From Actinomycetota bacterium (lineage in GTDB: Bacteria > Actinomycetota > Thermoleophilia > Solirubrobacterales > JACPNS01), in NCBI GenBank assembly GCA_016213645.1, contig JACQZY010000007.1, positions 153,704 to 217,703 on the forward strand: a DNA stretch of 64,000 bases, given 5' to 3'. The position numbers were made by a program, and so were the translations under genes. Of this stretch, positions 1 to 7,792 are shown in pieces (position 1 is the stretch's first letter; every line of letters begins with the position of its first letter). The notes under the pieces were generated by a model that ran no database searches, had not been told where the DNA came from, and worked only from the letters and a program-made list of their open reading frames with translations.

Positions 1-663
1 GTCGTGATCGTGTCCGCTCACCACGAACTCCGCGCCGCCTTTGCGCAGTTCTCGCCAAAGCGGAATAACCGACGGATTCGCGCCGTGCGCGCCCGAACTG
101 TAGAGCGGGTGATGCCAGATCGCCGCCACGCAGCGGCTGCTGTTGACGCGCAGATCCTGCCGCAGCCAGCGCACCTGTTGCGAACCGTCGTCGCAGGCCA
201 CAAACGAGCAGTTGGAATTGAGCGCGACAATGTGCCAGCCACCGGCCCGGAACGAGTAATAACCCTTGTCCGGCAAACCGGCCGAAGCACCGAAGTAGCC
301 GTAATAGCCAGAGGCACCAGGCGTGTTGTATTCGTGATTGCCCGGGACCGGCCGCCAGATGTGGCGGAAGCGGCCCCACGAGGCGTTGAAGGACTGATCG
401 AAATTGCTGCGCTCGCCGTTGTCGTACTGCAGGTCACCGGCAAGCCAAAGCTGGTTCGGCTTCATTGCGGCAACGCGGTCGGCCACCTGCGAGTGATGGC
501 ATTTGTCCGCCGTCGCCACGCGGCCGGCCGGACAGGCGATGTCGCCCACGGCGACGACCCTCACCGGCGAGGAGGAGGTTCTGGCCGCGGAGGCCTGCGA
601 GACGAACGCAACAAGCGAAACTGCCGCAAGTAGCGCCGCGAGCGGAGTCCGGCGCGCATTCAT
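1..663 (-). CDS. Secreted metallophosphoesterase, C-terminus cut by window edge
   Basis: The reading frame is open from an ATG at 663 to the first base of the window, giving 221 residues of a longer protein. A Sec signal peptide is visible at residues 1-26 (hydrophobic stretch ending in QASA), so the enzyme should be exported. The calcineurin-like metal-binding blocks appear in order: GDIA at 40-43, GDLQYDNG at 77-83, GNHE at 108-111, WHHP at 183-186 and GHDH at 217-220. These are the residues that hold the two metal ions in purple-acid-phosphatase-like phosphoesterases. The substrate cannot be told. The missing part should be a short C-terminal tail, because the last metal motif is already present. 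An 8-bp inverted repeat lies just upstream of the start. Confidence 0.88.
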   Translation of the reverse strand, partial: MNARRTPLAALLAAVSLVAFVSQASAARTSSSPVRVVAVGDIACPAGRVATADKCHHSQVADRVAAMKPNQLWLAGDLQYDNGERSNFDQSFNASWGRFRHIWRPVPGNHEYNTPGASGYYGYFGASAGLPDKGYYSFRAGGWHIVALNSNCSFVACDDGSQQVRWLRQDLRVNSSRCVAAIWHHPLYSSGAHGANPSVIPLWRELRKGGAEFVVSGHDHD

Positions 664-670
664 AAGGATT

Positions 671-693
671 GAATCGGCATTTCAAGCCGATTC
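671..693. promoter_or_regulatory. Perfect 8-bp inverted repeat upstream of the phosphoesterase
   Basis: GAATCGGC (671-678) and GCCGATTC (686-693) form perfect arms around a 7-nt loop, 7 nt upstream of the ATG at 663 on the minus strand. It could be an operator or a leader hairpin. There is no further evidence for either role. Confidence 0.35.
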
Positions 694-780
694 CCCCAGT
701 CGATCGGCCGAGAAAGTCGTCAAAAGGGCCAGACGACGCCGACAATCGTCCTAGCCGTCAATAATCTGATCTATGCACTC

Positions 781-853
781 GCCCCGGTGGCCGAGTGGAT
801 TAGGCACGGGACTTCTAATCCCGTTGACGCGGGTTCGAATCCTGCCCGGGGCG
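781..853 (+). tRNA. tRNA-Arg (anticodon UCU)
   Basis: The sequence folds as a standard tRNA cloverleaf. The acceptor arm pairs GCCCCGG (781-787) with CCGGGGC (846-852), with G853 as the discriminator base. The anticodon arm is CGGGA/TCCCG around the loop CTTCTAA, giving anticodon TCT, which reads the rare AGA arginine codon. The T arm carries the usual TTCGAAT loop. The CCA end is not encoded. Confidence 0.96.
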
Positions 854-890
854 TTTTGGTTGTGGTTGACGGTGTGAGCAGAAAGAGGGA

Positions 891-1652
891 CTAGCCCTCC
901 ACGTCTACCGCAGTCTCCATACGATTGAGCCGTTCGCGAATCTCCGGCGACACGCCGCCGTCATCGGCGCGCAGCACTGATGCGGCCATGCCCTGGGCGA
1001 TCATGCGGCGGCCCTCGATGATCACGTCCGCCAGATCTTCGGGGGCCAGCACGAGCTGGTCGCGCCTCAGCGTCAGCGAGATCACTCCGTTCCACGCGGC
1101 CCACCAGAAGTACGCGGCCTTGTCCGGGTTGATGTCGTCGCGGAGGAAGCCCTGCTCGATACAGGAGGCGATCACCTCGGCAAGGCGCTCCCGCTGACGG
1201 TTTCCGCGCTCCACGACCTGGCGGCCGATCGCTGTGTCGGCGGCAGCTTCGGGCACGTCTTCGTGCGGAATCATCAACATGCGGAAGTACGCGGGGTGGT
1301 CACGGAAAAACTGCAGGTATGCCTCGCCGATCGAGAAAACCTTTTCGAGGTCGGAAATCGCCTCGTTTTCGAGAATTGCGTCCAGGTACTTGGCCTCGAT
1401 GTTCAGCGCGCGTTCCATCAGCGCCGCGTAGAGACCCTCTTTGTTCTCGAAGTGCACGTAAATCGAGCCGATCGAGACGTCGGCAAGGCGCGCTACTTCG
1501 CTGACCCGCGTGCCGTGATAGCCCTTGTCGATGAAGAGCTTTTCGGCGGCGTCGATGATCGCGTCGCGCGTAACGCGGTTGCGGCGCTGCGGAGTTTTAC
1601 GCTGGGCGAGTGCCTCGGCGAACTCGGGTTCGATCGCAATTGAGCGGTTCAT
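891..1652 (-). CDS. TetR/AcrR-family transcriptional regulator
   Basis: This is a 253-residue regulator with an N-terminal helix-turn-helix domain. Residues of the type TRDAIIDAAEKLF...GYHGTRVSEVARLADVS followed by GSIYVHFENKEGLY are the classic TetR DNA-binding segment. The rest is a helical ligand-binding domain with no recognisable specificity. I chose the ATG at 1652 because residues upstream of it in the open frame do not look like protein. The gene is transcribed away from the adenosyltransferase at 1803, and the gap between them contains a perfect palindrome at 1717-1736. That arrangement is typical of a regulator controlling itself and its divergent neighbour, though the effector is unknown. 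Confidence 0.9.
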   Translation of the reverse strand: MNRSIAIEPEFAEALAQRKTPQRRNRVTRDAIIDAAEKLFIDKGYHGTRVSEVARLADVSIGSIYVHFENKEGLYAALMERALNIEAKYLDAILENEAISDLEKVFSIGEAYLQFFRDHPAYFRMLMIPHEDVPEAAADTAIGRQVVERGNRQRERLAEVIASCIEQGFLRDDINPDKAAYFWWAAWNGVISLTLRRDQLVLAPEDLADVIIEGRRMIAQGMAASVLRADDGGVSPEIRERLNRMETAVDVEG

Positions 1653-1716
1653 CGTGTGCAGTAGTCCATATATTCCAGATGAAATCCGCTCAATTGGGAA
1701 AAAGGCGAATCTCATT

Positions 1717-1736
1717 CACCATACCACCAAATGGTG
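1717..1736. promoter_or_regulatory. Candidate TetR operator
   Basis: CACCAT (1717-1722) and ATGGTG (1731-1736) are perfect inverted arms separated by 8 bp. They lie in the gap between the divergent tetR-type gene and the adenosyltransferase. Size and position fit a TetR-family operator, which is an inference only. Confidence 0.5.
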
Positions 1737-1802
1737 TCATGCTCCAAATCGTTGATCGCGGAGACTGCAGGGAACTCGGCAAGTAGGATCGAATCCAGGC
1801 GA

Positions 1803-2369
1803 ATGTCTGAGGTGAAGATCTACACACGCAAAGGCGACGACGGCACCACGGGTCTGTGGTACGGCGGCCGCGTGGCCAAGAACGATCCGCGCACGTCGGC
1901 GTACGGCGACGTCGACGAAGCGATCTCGCAGATCGCCGTGGCGCGCGCCGGCACCGCCGATACCCAACCCACGCTGCACGACGACCTCCTGGAGATGCAG
2001 CGATGCATGTTTATTGGCTGCGCTCAGCTGGCCACGCTGCCGGAACACGCACACAAGCTTGAGGCCGGCGTGACGCTTCTGACCGGTGAAATGATCGACG
2101 CGCTCGAAGCGCGGATCGACTGGTACAAAGAGCGCGTGGAGCTTCCGCCGAAGTTCATCATCCCCGGCGGTACAGCGCTCTCGGCGCAGCTGGATGTGGC
2201 GCGCACCGTCGTTCGCCGTGCCGAACGGTCCGTCGTCGCGCTCAAGGAGGGCGGTGGGCTGCCCGATGAAACGGTTCTGCGGTATTTGAACCGCGCGAGC
2301 GACCTGCTCTTCGTGATGGCGCGGTTTGCCGACGAGCCGGACCCGGTCGTATTCGAGGGTCGCGGCTGA
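1803..2369 (+). CDS. Cob(I)alamin adenosyltransferase, PduO type
   Basis: The product transfers the adenosyl group of ATP to cob(I)alamin to make coenzyme B12. The 188-residue protein starts with the PduO-type ATP-binding segment YTRKGDDGTTGLW. It also carries the RAERSV and RYLNRASDLLFVMAR segments that line the active site in this family. The ATG at 1803 was chosen over the upstream GTG at 1731 because the family begins a few residues before the YTRKGDDG motif. The OsmC gene follows after 16 bp and is probably co-transcribed. No B12-dependent mutase is visible in the window, so the cofactor's user lies elsewhere. Confidence 0.93.
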   Translation: MSEVKIYTRKGDDGTTGLWYGGRVAKNDPRTSAYGDVDEAISQIAVARAGTADTQPTLHDDLLEMQRCMFIGCAQLATLPEHAHKLEAGVTLLTGEMIDALEARIDWYKERVELPPKFIIPGGTALSAQLDVARTVVRRAERSVVALKEGGGLPDETVLRYLNRASDLLFVMARFADEPDPVVFEGRG

Positions 2370-2385
2370 GCTGAAAGGAATGTTT

Positions 2386-2805
2386 ATGGCCAACGCAGCG
2401 AAATCCAACATCAAGCGTGCGCTCGCCAAGCGCACGGGTCACTTTGAGCACCTCGTCGAAGTGGGCGATCACCGCATCGCCACCGACGAACCGGTGGACA
2501 TGGGCGGCCAGAACGCCGGTCCCTCGCCGCAGGAACTTCTGGCCGCGAGCCTTGCGTCGTGCACCGCGACGACGATCGAAATGTATGCCAGCCATAAGGG
2601 CTGGGATGTGGGCGGCGTGAAGGTGAAGTGTGAATTTGAACCGGCTAAGCGAGGCGCGCCGACGACCTTCAACGTGGTGGTCTGCGTGCCGCCGGGACTG
2701 GACGAAGAACAGACCCGCCGCGTGATGGAGATCGCGGCCAAGTGCCCTGTGCATCGCACGCTCGAGGGCGAGGTCATCTTCAACGAGACGATGATCGTGC
2801 AATGA
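2386..2805 (+). CDS. OsmC/Ohr-family peroxide-reducing protein
   Basis: A 139-residue OsmC-like protein. The two redox cysteines of the family are present, in LASCTATTIEM and AKCPVHRTL, and they carry the thiol chemistry that reduces organic hydroperoxides. The sequence from GHFEHLVEVGDHRIATDEP to GGQNAGPSPQELL matches the OsmC subgroup rather than Ohr. The start is the second of two nearby ATGs, because AAAGGA at 2374-2379 lies 6 nt before it but directly abuts the first. It follows the adenosyltransferase closely and is likely in the same transcript. Confidence 0.9.
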   Translation: MANAAKSNIKRALAKRTGHFEHLVEVGDHRIATDEPVDMGGQNAGPSPQELLAASLASCTATTIEMYASHKGWDVGGVKVKCEFEPAKRGAPTTFNVVVCVPPGLDEEQTRRVMEIAAKCPVHRTLEGEVIFNETMIVQ

Positions 2806-2817
2806 GGCCGGTGGTGG

Positions 2818-2880
2818 TCGCGAGGCGAGTGCTCGGGTGAGCAGGGACGACGCGAGGCGAGTGCCACGGTGAGCAGGATC
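2818..2880. repeat. Two tandem copies of a 32-bp intergenic repeat
   Basis: Two imperfect copies, one starting near 2820 and one near 2852, share GCGAGGCGAGTGC and GGTGAGCAGG at a 32-bp period. They fill the gap between the OsmC gene and the Nudix gene, just before the latter's ribosome-binding site. They look like a local duplication. Confidence 0.6.
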
Positions 2881-2900
2881 GGAGCGGGGAGATCGATCCG

Positions 2901-3518
2901 GTGAGCGGAGCCGGTGATGCGCATGAACCTCCGCCCGCGCTCGATGAGTTGCTGGATTGCGTCGCGGGCGCGCTGCTGACCGTCGAAGAGTCCTTGGCGA
3001 TGAACGCGCTTGGGCGCGATGCGGCCGTACTTATTCCGTTCAGGCCGGGTCCGCGCGGTGTGGACGTTGTGTTTACGAAGCGGCGTGACGACCTGCCGCA
3101 CCACGCCGGGCAGATCTCTTTCCCCGGAGGACGGGCCGACGAGGCCGACACCGACCTGCTCGCAACCGCGCTGCGCGAATCGCAAGAGGAACTTGAGATT
3201 CCACCGGAGTCGGTGCGCGTGATCGGCGCGCTGGAGCCGATTTCTACTTTCGTCAGTGATTTTGCGGTGTACCCGTTCGTGGGGCTGGTCGATCCGGATG
3301 TGCCGCTGGTGCCGCATCCCGGCGAAGTCGACACCGTCTTTGAAGTGGAGTTGCGCACGCTCGCGGCGATGCGCGAGCGTCGCGAGATGCGGCGCGGCGG
3401 GATGACTTTCACTACTGAGGCCTATGAGACCGAGGGCGGGCTGGTCTGGGGCGTGACCGGGTACATCCTTGGCAGGCTGCTTGACCGTATTGAGGGATGC
3501 CTGACCGGCGGCGCTTGA
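2901..3518 (+). CDS. Nudix hydrolase, CoA pyrophosphatase type
   Basis: A 205-residue Nudix enzyme, probably cleaving coenzyme A or its thioesters to phosphopantetheine and 3',5'-ADP. The NudL/CoAse signature HHAGQISFPGG runs directly into a Nudix box containing RESQEELEI, which provides the metal-binding glutamates. The start is a GTG at 2901 preceded by a purine-rich GGAGCGGGGAG about 9 nt upstream. The gene converges on the zinc-ribbon gene at 3592-3741. Confidence 0.88.
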   Translation: MSGAGDAHEPPPALDELLDCVAGALLTVEESLAMNALGRDAAVLIPFRPGPRGVDVVFTKRRDDLPHHAGQISFPGGRADEADTDLLATALRESQEELEIPPESVRVIGALEPISTFVSDFAVYPFVGLVDPDVPLVPHPGEVDTVFEVELRTLAAMRERREMRRGGMTFTTEAYETEGGLVWGVTGYILGRLLDRIEGCLTGGA

Positions 3519-3591
3519 GGGATCGGTCATCGGCGGTCGCACCGGCGGCTGGGCGGCGGCGTCGGTGAGAGGCTGACCGGCCGATCGTCGC

Positions 3592-3741
3592 TCAGCGCAT
3601 GTTCTCGGGCACGAACTCGGCGAGCGGGCCCACCCACTCGCATTCGGTGCACTCCATCAACGGCTCCTCGGGTGCGGAAGCGTCGTCATCTTCCGGCTCG
3701 AACGGCTTTACGTAGGGCGACATGCAGTTAGGGCAAAGCAT
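3592..3741 (-). CDS. Small zinc-ribbon protein (49 aa)
   Basis: A short frame starting at the ATG at 3741 encodes 49 residues with two cysteine pairs, CPNC at 3-6 and CTEC at about 31-34. They are separated by an acidic, Pro-rich spacer (EPEDDDASAPEEP). Two CxxC knuckles at this spacing are typical of a zinc ribbon. A function cannot be named. It may be a small nucleic-acid- or protein-binding module. Codon use is consistent with coding, and the frame ends cleanly before the convergent Nudix gene. The main doubt is its small size and lack of a strong ribosome-binding site. Confidence 0.7.
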   Translation of the reverse strand: MLCPNCMSPYVKPFEPEDDDASAPEEPLMECTECEWVGPLAEFVPENMR

Positions 3742-3828
3742 TCCCGCAGCGTACACGTGCGGACTGCGGGTTGCGGGGCGACCGCGATTCCGCGCGCCGT
3801 CGCGGATTCCCGACGCGGGAAGGTTTGC

Positions 3829-4287
3829 TTAACGCGTCACACCGAGCGTGGCGTCGACGGCGTCGGCCACGGCTTCGGCCCAGGCGGCGGCTGGGTCTGT
3901 GCGATCGGCGCTGGCACCGGCGTCTGCGCCGGCGATGTCGCTGCCCCCTGCGGGAACTTCCTCAATCGGAATGTGCCAAGTGGCGCGCGCGTGTTCAACA
4001 TGCTCATTCGGCGCGTCGTCTTCACGTTCGAACACAAAACCACGCACGCCAGTGTCCACCACCTTCAGCAAGACCGTCTCAAGCTGCTCGCCGTTTGCCT
4101 CGGGGTTCAGTCCCTCGCCGGCACCCATCAGCCAACAGACCACAGCCACCCCGTCAAGCAATTCAAAAACGTGTCCAGGCAGAAGCGGATCGGCCTCCAC
4201 CGTGCGCACCGCGTAGTCACGCCCCCGCAGCACTTCCGCAACCCGTTCCTCGCGCCCCGCGCGCTCCACAATCAGCACCCTCGCCAT
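3829..4287 (-). CDS. Rossmann-like protein related to NAD-dependent epimerases, degenerate
   Basis: A 152-residue protein beginning MARVLIVERAGREERVAE. In form it recalls small NAD(P)-binding epimerase-like proteins of Thermoleophilia that begin with a beta strand and a glycine-rich loop, but here the glycine loop (GxGxxG) is absent. The middle part (VAVVCWLMGAGEG and TVLLKVVDTGVRGFVFERE) fits the same fold. The C-terminal third is Ala/Asp-rich and may be disordered. I chose the ATG at 4287 because GGACGGG precedes it and it gives a hydrophobic beta strand at the N-terminus. Function is unknown. It diverges from the thiolase operon across the palindromic repeats. Confidence 0.6.
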   Translation of the reverse strand: MARVLIVERAGREERVAEVLRGRDYAVRTVEADPLLPGHVFELLDGVAVVCWLMGAGEGLNPEANGEQLETVLLKVVDTGVRGFVFEREDDAPNEHVEHARATWHIPIEEVPAGGSDIAGADAGASADRTDPAAAWAEAVADAVDATLGVTR

Positions 4288-4342
4288 CCCGTCCACCCTA
4301 GCGCGGACCCAAACCACCACACCTCCCCCGCACCACAATCAC

Positions 4343-4517
4343 CAATCCTGCGCAGGCACCGGTGATCTGCGCAAACCGGCGATCCGCCCAATCCGCATCG
4401 CGATCACCAATCCTGCGCAGGCACCGGTGATCTGCGCGGCGGGGATCTGCACGGCCGGGCAATCCGCCCAATCCGCACCACAATCAGCAATCCTGCGCAG
4501 GCACCGGTGATCTGCGC
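4343..4517. repeat. Three 30-bp direct repeats, each made of two palindromes
   Basis: Identical 30-bp units lie at 4343-4372, 4408-4437 and 4488-4517. Each contains the perfect palindrome CCTGCGCAGG immediately followed by the perfect palindrome CACCGGTG. The separating stretches of 35 and 50 bp share a second motif (ATCCGCCCAATCCGCA). The array fills the divergent gap between the gene at 4287 and the thiolase at 4549. It ends about 30 bp from the thiolase start, so it overlaps any thiolase promoter. Confidence 0.9.
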
Positions 4518-4548
4518 GCGCGGGGGGTCGGCGGCTAATCTGGGTTGA

Positions 4549-5769
4549 ATGGCGGTGGATTATGGGGATGTGTATTTGATTGATGGGTTGCGTACGCCGA
4601 TTGGACGCTTTGGTGGGGCGCTGGCTACGGTGCGTGCCGACGATCTGGCGGCGCACGCGATCCGTGCCGCGGTAGACCGCGCCGCGTTGCCGGAGGACGA
4701 GATCGCCGATGTGTATTTCGGTTCCTCTAATCAAGCGGGAGAGGACAATCGGGACGTCGCGCGGATGGCCGCGCTACTCGCCGGACTGCCGGTGAGCGTG
4801 CCGGGCGCAACCGTCAATCGACTCTGCGCCAGCGGCATGGAGGCAGTGGCCGACGCCGCGCGCTGCGTCGCCGCAGGCGACGCCGACCTGTACCTCGCCG
4901 GCGGCGTGGAGTCGATGACGCGCGCGCCGTTCGTGTACGGCAAGCAGGGCACCGCTTGGTCCCGCGAGCCCGCGACCGTCTACGACACCACGATCGGCTG
5001 GCGCTTCGTCAATCCGGCATTTCCGCACTCCACCGAGGGCATGGGCGAAACCGGGGAGAACGTCGCCGAACGATTCAGCATCAGCCGTGAGGATCAGGAC
5101 GCTTTCGCGGCAGCCTCGCACCAGCGCGCAGCCGCAGCCTGGGAGGCGGGCCTTTTCGACGACGAAGTCGTCCCAGTCATCGCACCGCCACAGCGCCGCA
5201 AGGACGATCCCGTCACCGTCACTCGAGACGAGGGCATTCGCCCTGACACCACCGCCGAATCGCTGGCACGCCTGAAGCCCGCCTTTCGCGAGGACGGCAG
5301 CGTCACCGCCGGCAACTCCTCGCAGATCAGCGACGGCGCCGCATGTCTGGTCATCGGCAGCGCCACGCGCGCGAAGTCGCTTGGCCGCGAACCGCTGGCC
5401 CGCATCGTCGCCGCCGCATCGGCAGGCGTAGACCCCGCAGTCATGGGCATCGGCCCGATCGACGCGGTCGCGCGGCTACTCGAACGCACCGGGCTGTCCA
5501 CGGCCGACGTCGATCTCTGGGAGATCAACGAGGCATTCGCCTCACAAGCCCTCGCCAGCGCCCGCGCGATCGGCATCGAGCACGCGCAGCTAAACGTCAA
5601 CGGCGGCGGCATCGCGCTGGGCCATCCACTCGGCTGCACCGGAGCGCGCATCACCGCCACGCTCGCCTATGAGATGCGCCGGCGCGGCGTCAAGCGCGGC
5701 ATCGCCACGCTTTGTGTTGGCGTGGGCCAGGGCCTGGCGCTGATGCTTGAGAATCCCGCAGTTGCCTGA
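4549..5769 (+). CDS. Acyl-CoA thiolase, 3-oxoadipyl-CoA thiolase-like
   Basis: A 406-residue thiolase that cleaves a 3-oxoacyl-CoA with CoA to release acetyl-CoA. The nucleophilic cysteine is C93 in NRLCASGME, and the second pair is H359 in GHPLG and C389 in CVGVGQG. Several stretches match the PcaF/PaaJ branch rather than general acetoacetyl-CoA thiolases: [37 protein letters not shown] and [11 protein letters not shown]. This suggests 3-oxoadipyl-CoA or a similar dicarboxylic substrate from aromatic degradation. It is the first gene of a catabolic operon running to 10973. Confidence 0.92.
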   Translation: MAVDYGDVYLIDGLRTPIGRFGGALATVRADDLAAHAIRAAVDRAALPEDEIADVYFGSSNQAGEDNRDVARMAALLAGLPVSVPGATVNRLCASGMEAVADAARCVAAGDADLYLAGGVESMTRAPFVYGKQGTAWSREPATVYDTTIGWRFVNPAFPHSTEGMGETGENVAERFSISREDQDAFAAASHQRAAAAWEAGLFDDEVVPVIAPPQRRKDDPVTVTRDEGIRPDTTAESLARLKPAFREDGSVTAGNSSQISDGAACLVIGSATRAKSLGREPLARIVAAASAGVDPAVMGIGPIDAVARLLERTGLSTADVDLWEINEAFASQALASARAIGIEHAQLNVNGGGIALGHPLGCTGARITATLAYEMRRRGVKRGIATLCVGVGQGLALMLENPAVA

Positions 5770-5843
5770 TCGGCACAGCCTGCGGCCCGGCACAACCTGC
5801 GCACCACCCCAGCCGTTCCCTCCTGCCGTTAGGATTCGCCACC

Positions 5844-7001
5844 ATGCTCGACTTCTCGCTGACCGAAGAGCAAGAACTGATCCGCGACACCGCCCGCGAC
5901 TTCGCGCAAAAAGAGATCGCGCCGGTCGCCACTGACAACGATCACAAAGGCGTCTTCGACACGCAGATCGCCAAACGCCTGGCCGAGATGGGCTTTCTCG
6001 GGCCGATCTTCCCGGAGGAATACGGCGGCCGCGGACTCGACTACCGCACCTATGCCCTGATCGTCGAGGAGATCGGCAAGGTCGACGCCGCCGCGCGCAC
6101 GGTGATCTCCGTCTCCACCTCACTCTGCGGCGTACCGATCTTCAAGTTCGGCACCGAGGAGCAGAAACGGCGTTACCTGCCCGGGATTTGCGACGGAAGC
6201 GCACTTGCCTGCTTCGGCCTGACGGAACCCGACACCGGTTCCGACGCCGCCAACCAGAAAACCCGTGCCACACGTACAGACAGCGGGTGGAAGATCAGCG
6301 GCCAGAAGATGTTCATCTCGCTTGGCAATTACGCCGAGACCGCGCTGATCTTCGCCCAGACCGATCCAGAGCTCGGCTACAAGGGTTTGGCCTGCTTCCT
6401 CGTGCCGACCGACTCCCCGGGTTTCACCGCCACCACGATCAAACACAAACTCGGCATGCACGCCAGCGACACTGCGGAACTTTCGCTCGACGCCGTGGAA
6501 GTACCTGACAGCGCGATGCTCGGTCAGATCGGCGACGGCTTCAAGGTGGCGATGACCGCGCTTGAAAGCGGCCGATACAGCGTGGCCGCCGGTTGCGTGG
6601 GAATCTGCGCCGGTAGCCTGGAATGCTCGATCGAGTACGCCAAGACCCGCGAACAGTTCGGCAAGCCGATCGGATCGTTCCAGCTCGTTCAAGACATGAT
6701 CGCTCAGATGGTGCTGAAGACCGAGACCGCGCGCCTGTTGCTGTGGCGAGCCGGTTACCTCAAGGACACCGGACAACCCAACACCCTGGAAACTTCGCTC
6801 GCGAAACTGCACGCCAGCGAATCCGCCGTGGAGTGCGCCAACCTCGCGATTCAGGTGCACGGAGGCTCCGGCTACGTGGACGACTACGCACCGGCGCGCT
6901 ACCTGCGTGACGCCCGCGTGGCCACGCTCTACGAGGGCACCTCGCAAATTCAGAAGCTGATCATCGGCCGCCAGGTCACCGGCATCAACGCGATGGTTTA
7001 G
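5844..7001 (+). CDS. Acyl-CoA dehydrogenase
   Basis: A 385-residue flavoprotein that introduces the 2,3-double bond into an acyl-CoA. It has the three family domains: an N-terminal helical part, a middle beta domain with CFGLTEPDTGSD and KMFISLGNYAE, and a C-terminal helical domain. The catalytic glutamate lies in TLYEGTSQIQKLIIGR. This position and motif match short-chain and branched-chain members. The start ATG at 5844 follows TTAGGA at a suitable distance. It lies 74 bp after the thiolase and 10 bp before the enoyl-CoA hydratase, so it is part of the same operon. The exact chain preference cannot be told. Confidence 0.93.
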   Translation: MLDFSLTEEQELIRDTARDFAQKEIAPVATDNDHKGVFDTQIAKRLAEMGFLGPIFPEEYGGRGLDYRTYALIVEEIGKVDAAARTVISVSTSLCGVPIFKFGTEEQKRRYLPGICDGSALACFGLTEPDTGSDAANQKTRATRTDSGWKISGQKMFISLGNYAETALIFAQTDPELGYKGLACFLVPTDSPGFTATTIKHKLGMHASDTAELSLDAVEVPDSAMLGQIGDGFKVAMTALESGRYSVAAGCVGICAGSLECSIEYAKTREQFGKPIGSFQLVQDMIAQMVLKTETARLLLWRAGYLKDTGQPNTLETSLAKLHASESAVECANLAIQVHGGSGYVDDYAPARYLRDARVATLYEGTSQIQKLIIGRQVTGINAMV

Positions 7002-7011
7002 GTTCGACGGC

Positions 7012-7791
7012 GTGGACGAGCAACTCGTCATCCAGACCGTCGACGAAGGCGTCGCGACGCTTCAGCTGAATCGCCCGGAGGCGCGCAACGCGCTCTCGGA
7101 CGAACTGCGAGTCGCGTTGATGGGCGCGGTCGAGGCCTGCGACGCCAACCCCGACGTGGGCTGCATCGTGATCGCCGGCGGTGACGACTACTTCGCCGCG
7201 GGCGCCGACATCAAGGCGCTGCGAGACCGCGATCTCGTGGCCACCTTGGACTCTGGACGCGGCCGCAACCTGTGGCAGGCCGTCGCGTCGTGCCAGACGC
7301 CGATCGTCGCCGCGGTCAGCGGTTACGCACTTGGCGGCGGTTTCGAACTGGCGCTGGCCTGCGACATGATCGTCGCCTCCGAGACCGCCGAGTTCGGCAC
7401 GCCGGAGATCACGCTGGGCATCATTCCCGGCGGCGGCGGCACGCAACGGTTGGCCCGCGTGATCGGAAAGCAGCGCGCGATGGAGATGGTGCTCACCGGC
7501 AAGCGCATCAACGCCACCGAAGCACTCGCCTTCGGGCTCGTAAATCAGGTCGTCGGCAAGCGCGACGACTGGCGCGCCGCCGCCGTGGAGCTGGCACGCG
7601 TGGTCGCGCGTCGCGCGCCCGTGGCCGTGCGCATGGCCAAACAGGCGGTGCTTGCCGCAGAAGAAACGCCGTTGTCGGCCGGGCTTGCCCACGAGCGGCG
7701 CCTGTTCGAGATCGCGATGGCCACGGAAGACCGCGTCGAGGGCATGAACGCATTCATCGAAAAACGGCGCCCGCAGTTCAAGGGGCGTTGA
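7012..7791 (+). CDS. Enoyl-CoA hydratase/isomerase
   Basis: A 259-residue crotonase-fold enzyme, probably hydrating 2-enoyl-CoA to 3-hydroxyacyl-CoA. Both catalytic glutamates are in place, one in GGGFELALACD and one in GTPEITLGIIPGGGGTQRL. The oxyanion-hole segment AAGADIKAL is also present. It starts with GTG at 7012, 10 bp after the acyl-CoA dehydrogenase, and ends 1 bp before the dehydrogenase gene at 7793. That spacing implies tight translational coupling. Confidence 0.93.
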   Translation: MDEQLVIQTVDEGVATLQLNRPEARNALSDELRVALMGAVEACDANPDVGCIVIAGGDDYFAAGADIKALRDRDLVATLDSGRGRNLWQAVASCQTPIVAAVSGYALGGGFELALACDMIVASETAEFGTPEITLGIIPGGGGTQRLARVIGKQRAMEMVLTGKRINATEALAFGLVNQVVGKRDDWRAAAVELARVVARRAPVAVRMAKQAVLAAEETPLSAGLAHERRLFEIAMATEDRVEGMNAFIEKRRPQFKGR

Positions 7792-7792
7792 C

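Noticed and set aside
2469..3542. A 357-residue minus-strand frame
   Set aside because: Antisense across the OsmC and Nudix genes, both of which have clear family motifs on the plus strand.
4343..4517. CRISPR array
   Set aside because: Only three repeats, spacers of unequal length (35 and 50 bp) that share sequence, and no cas genes nearby.
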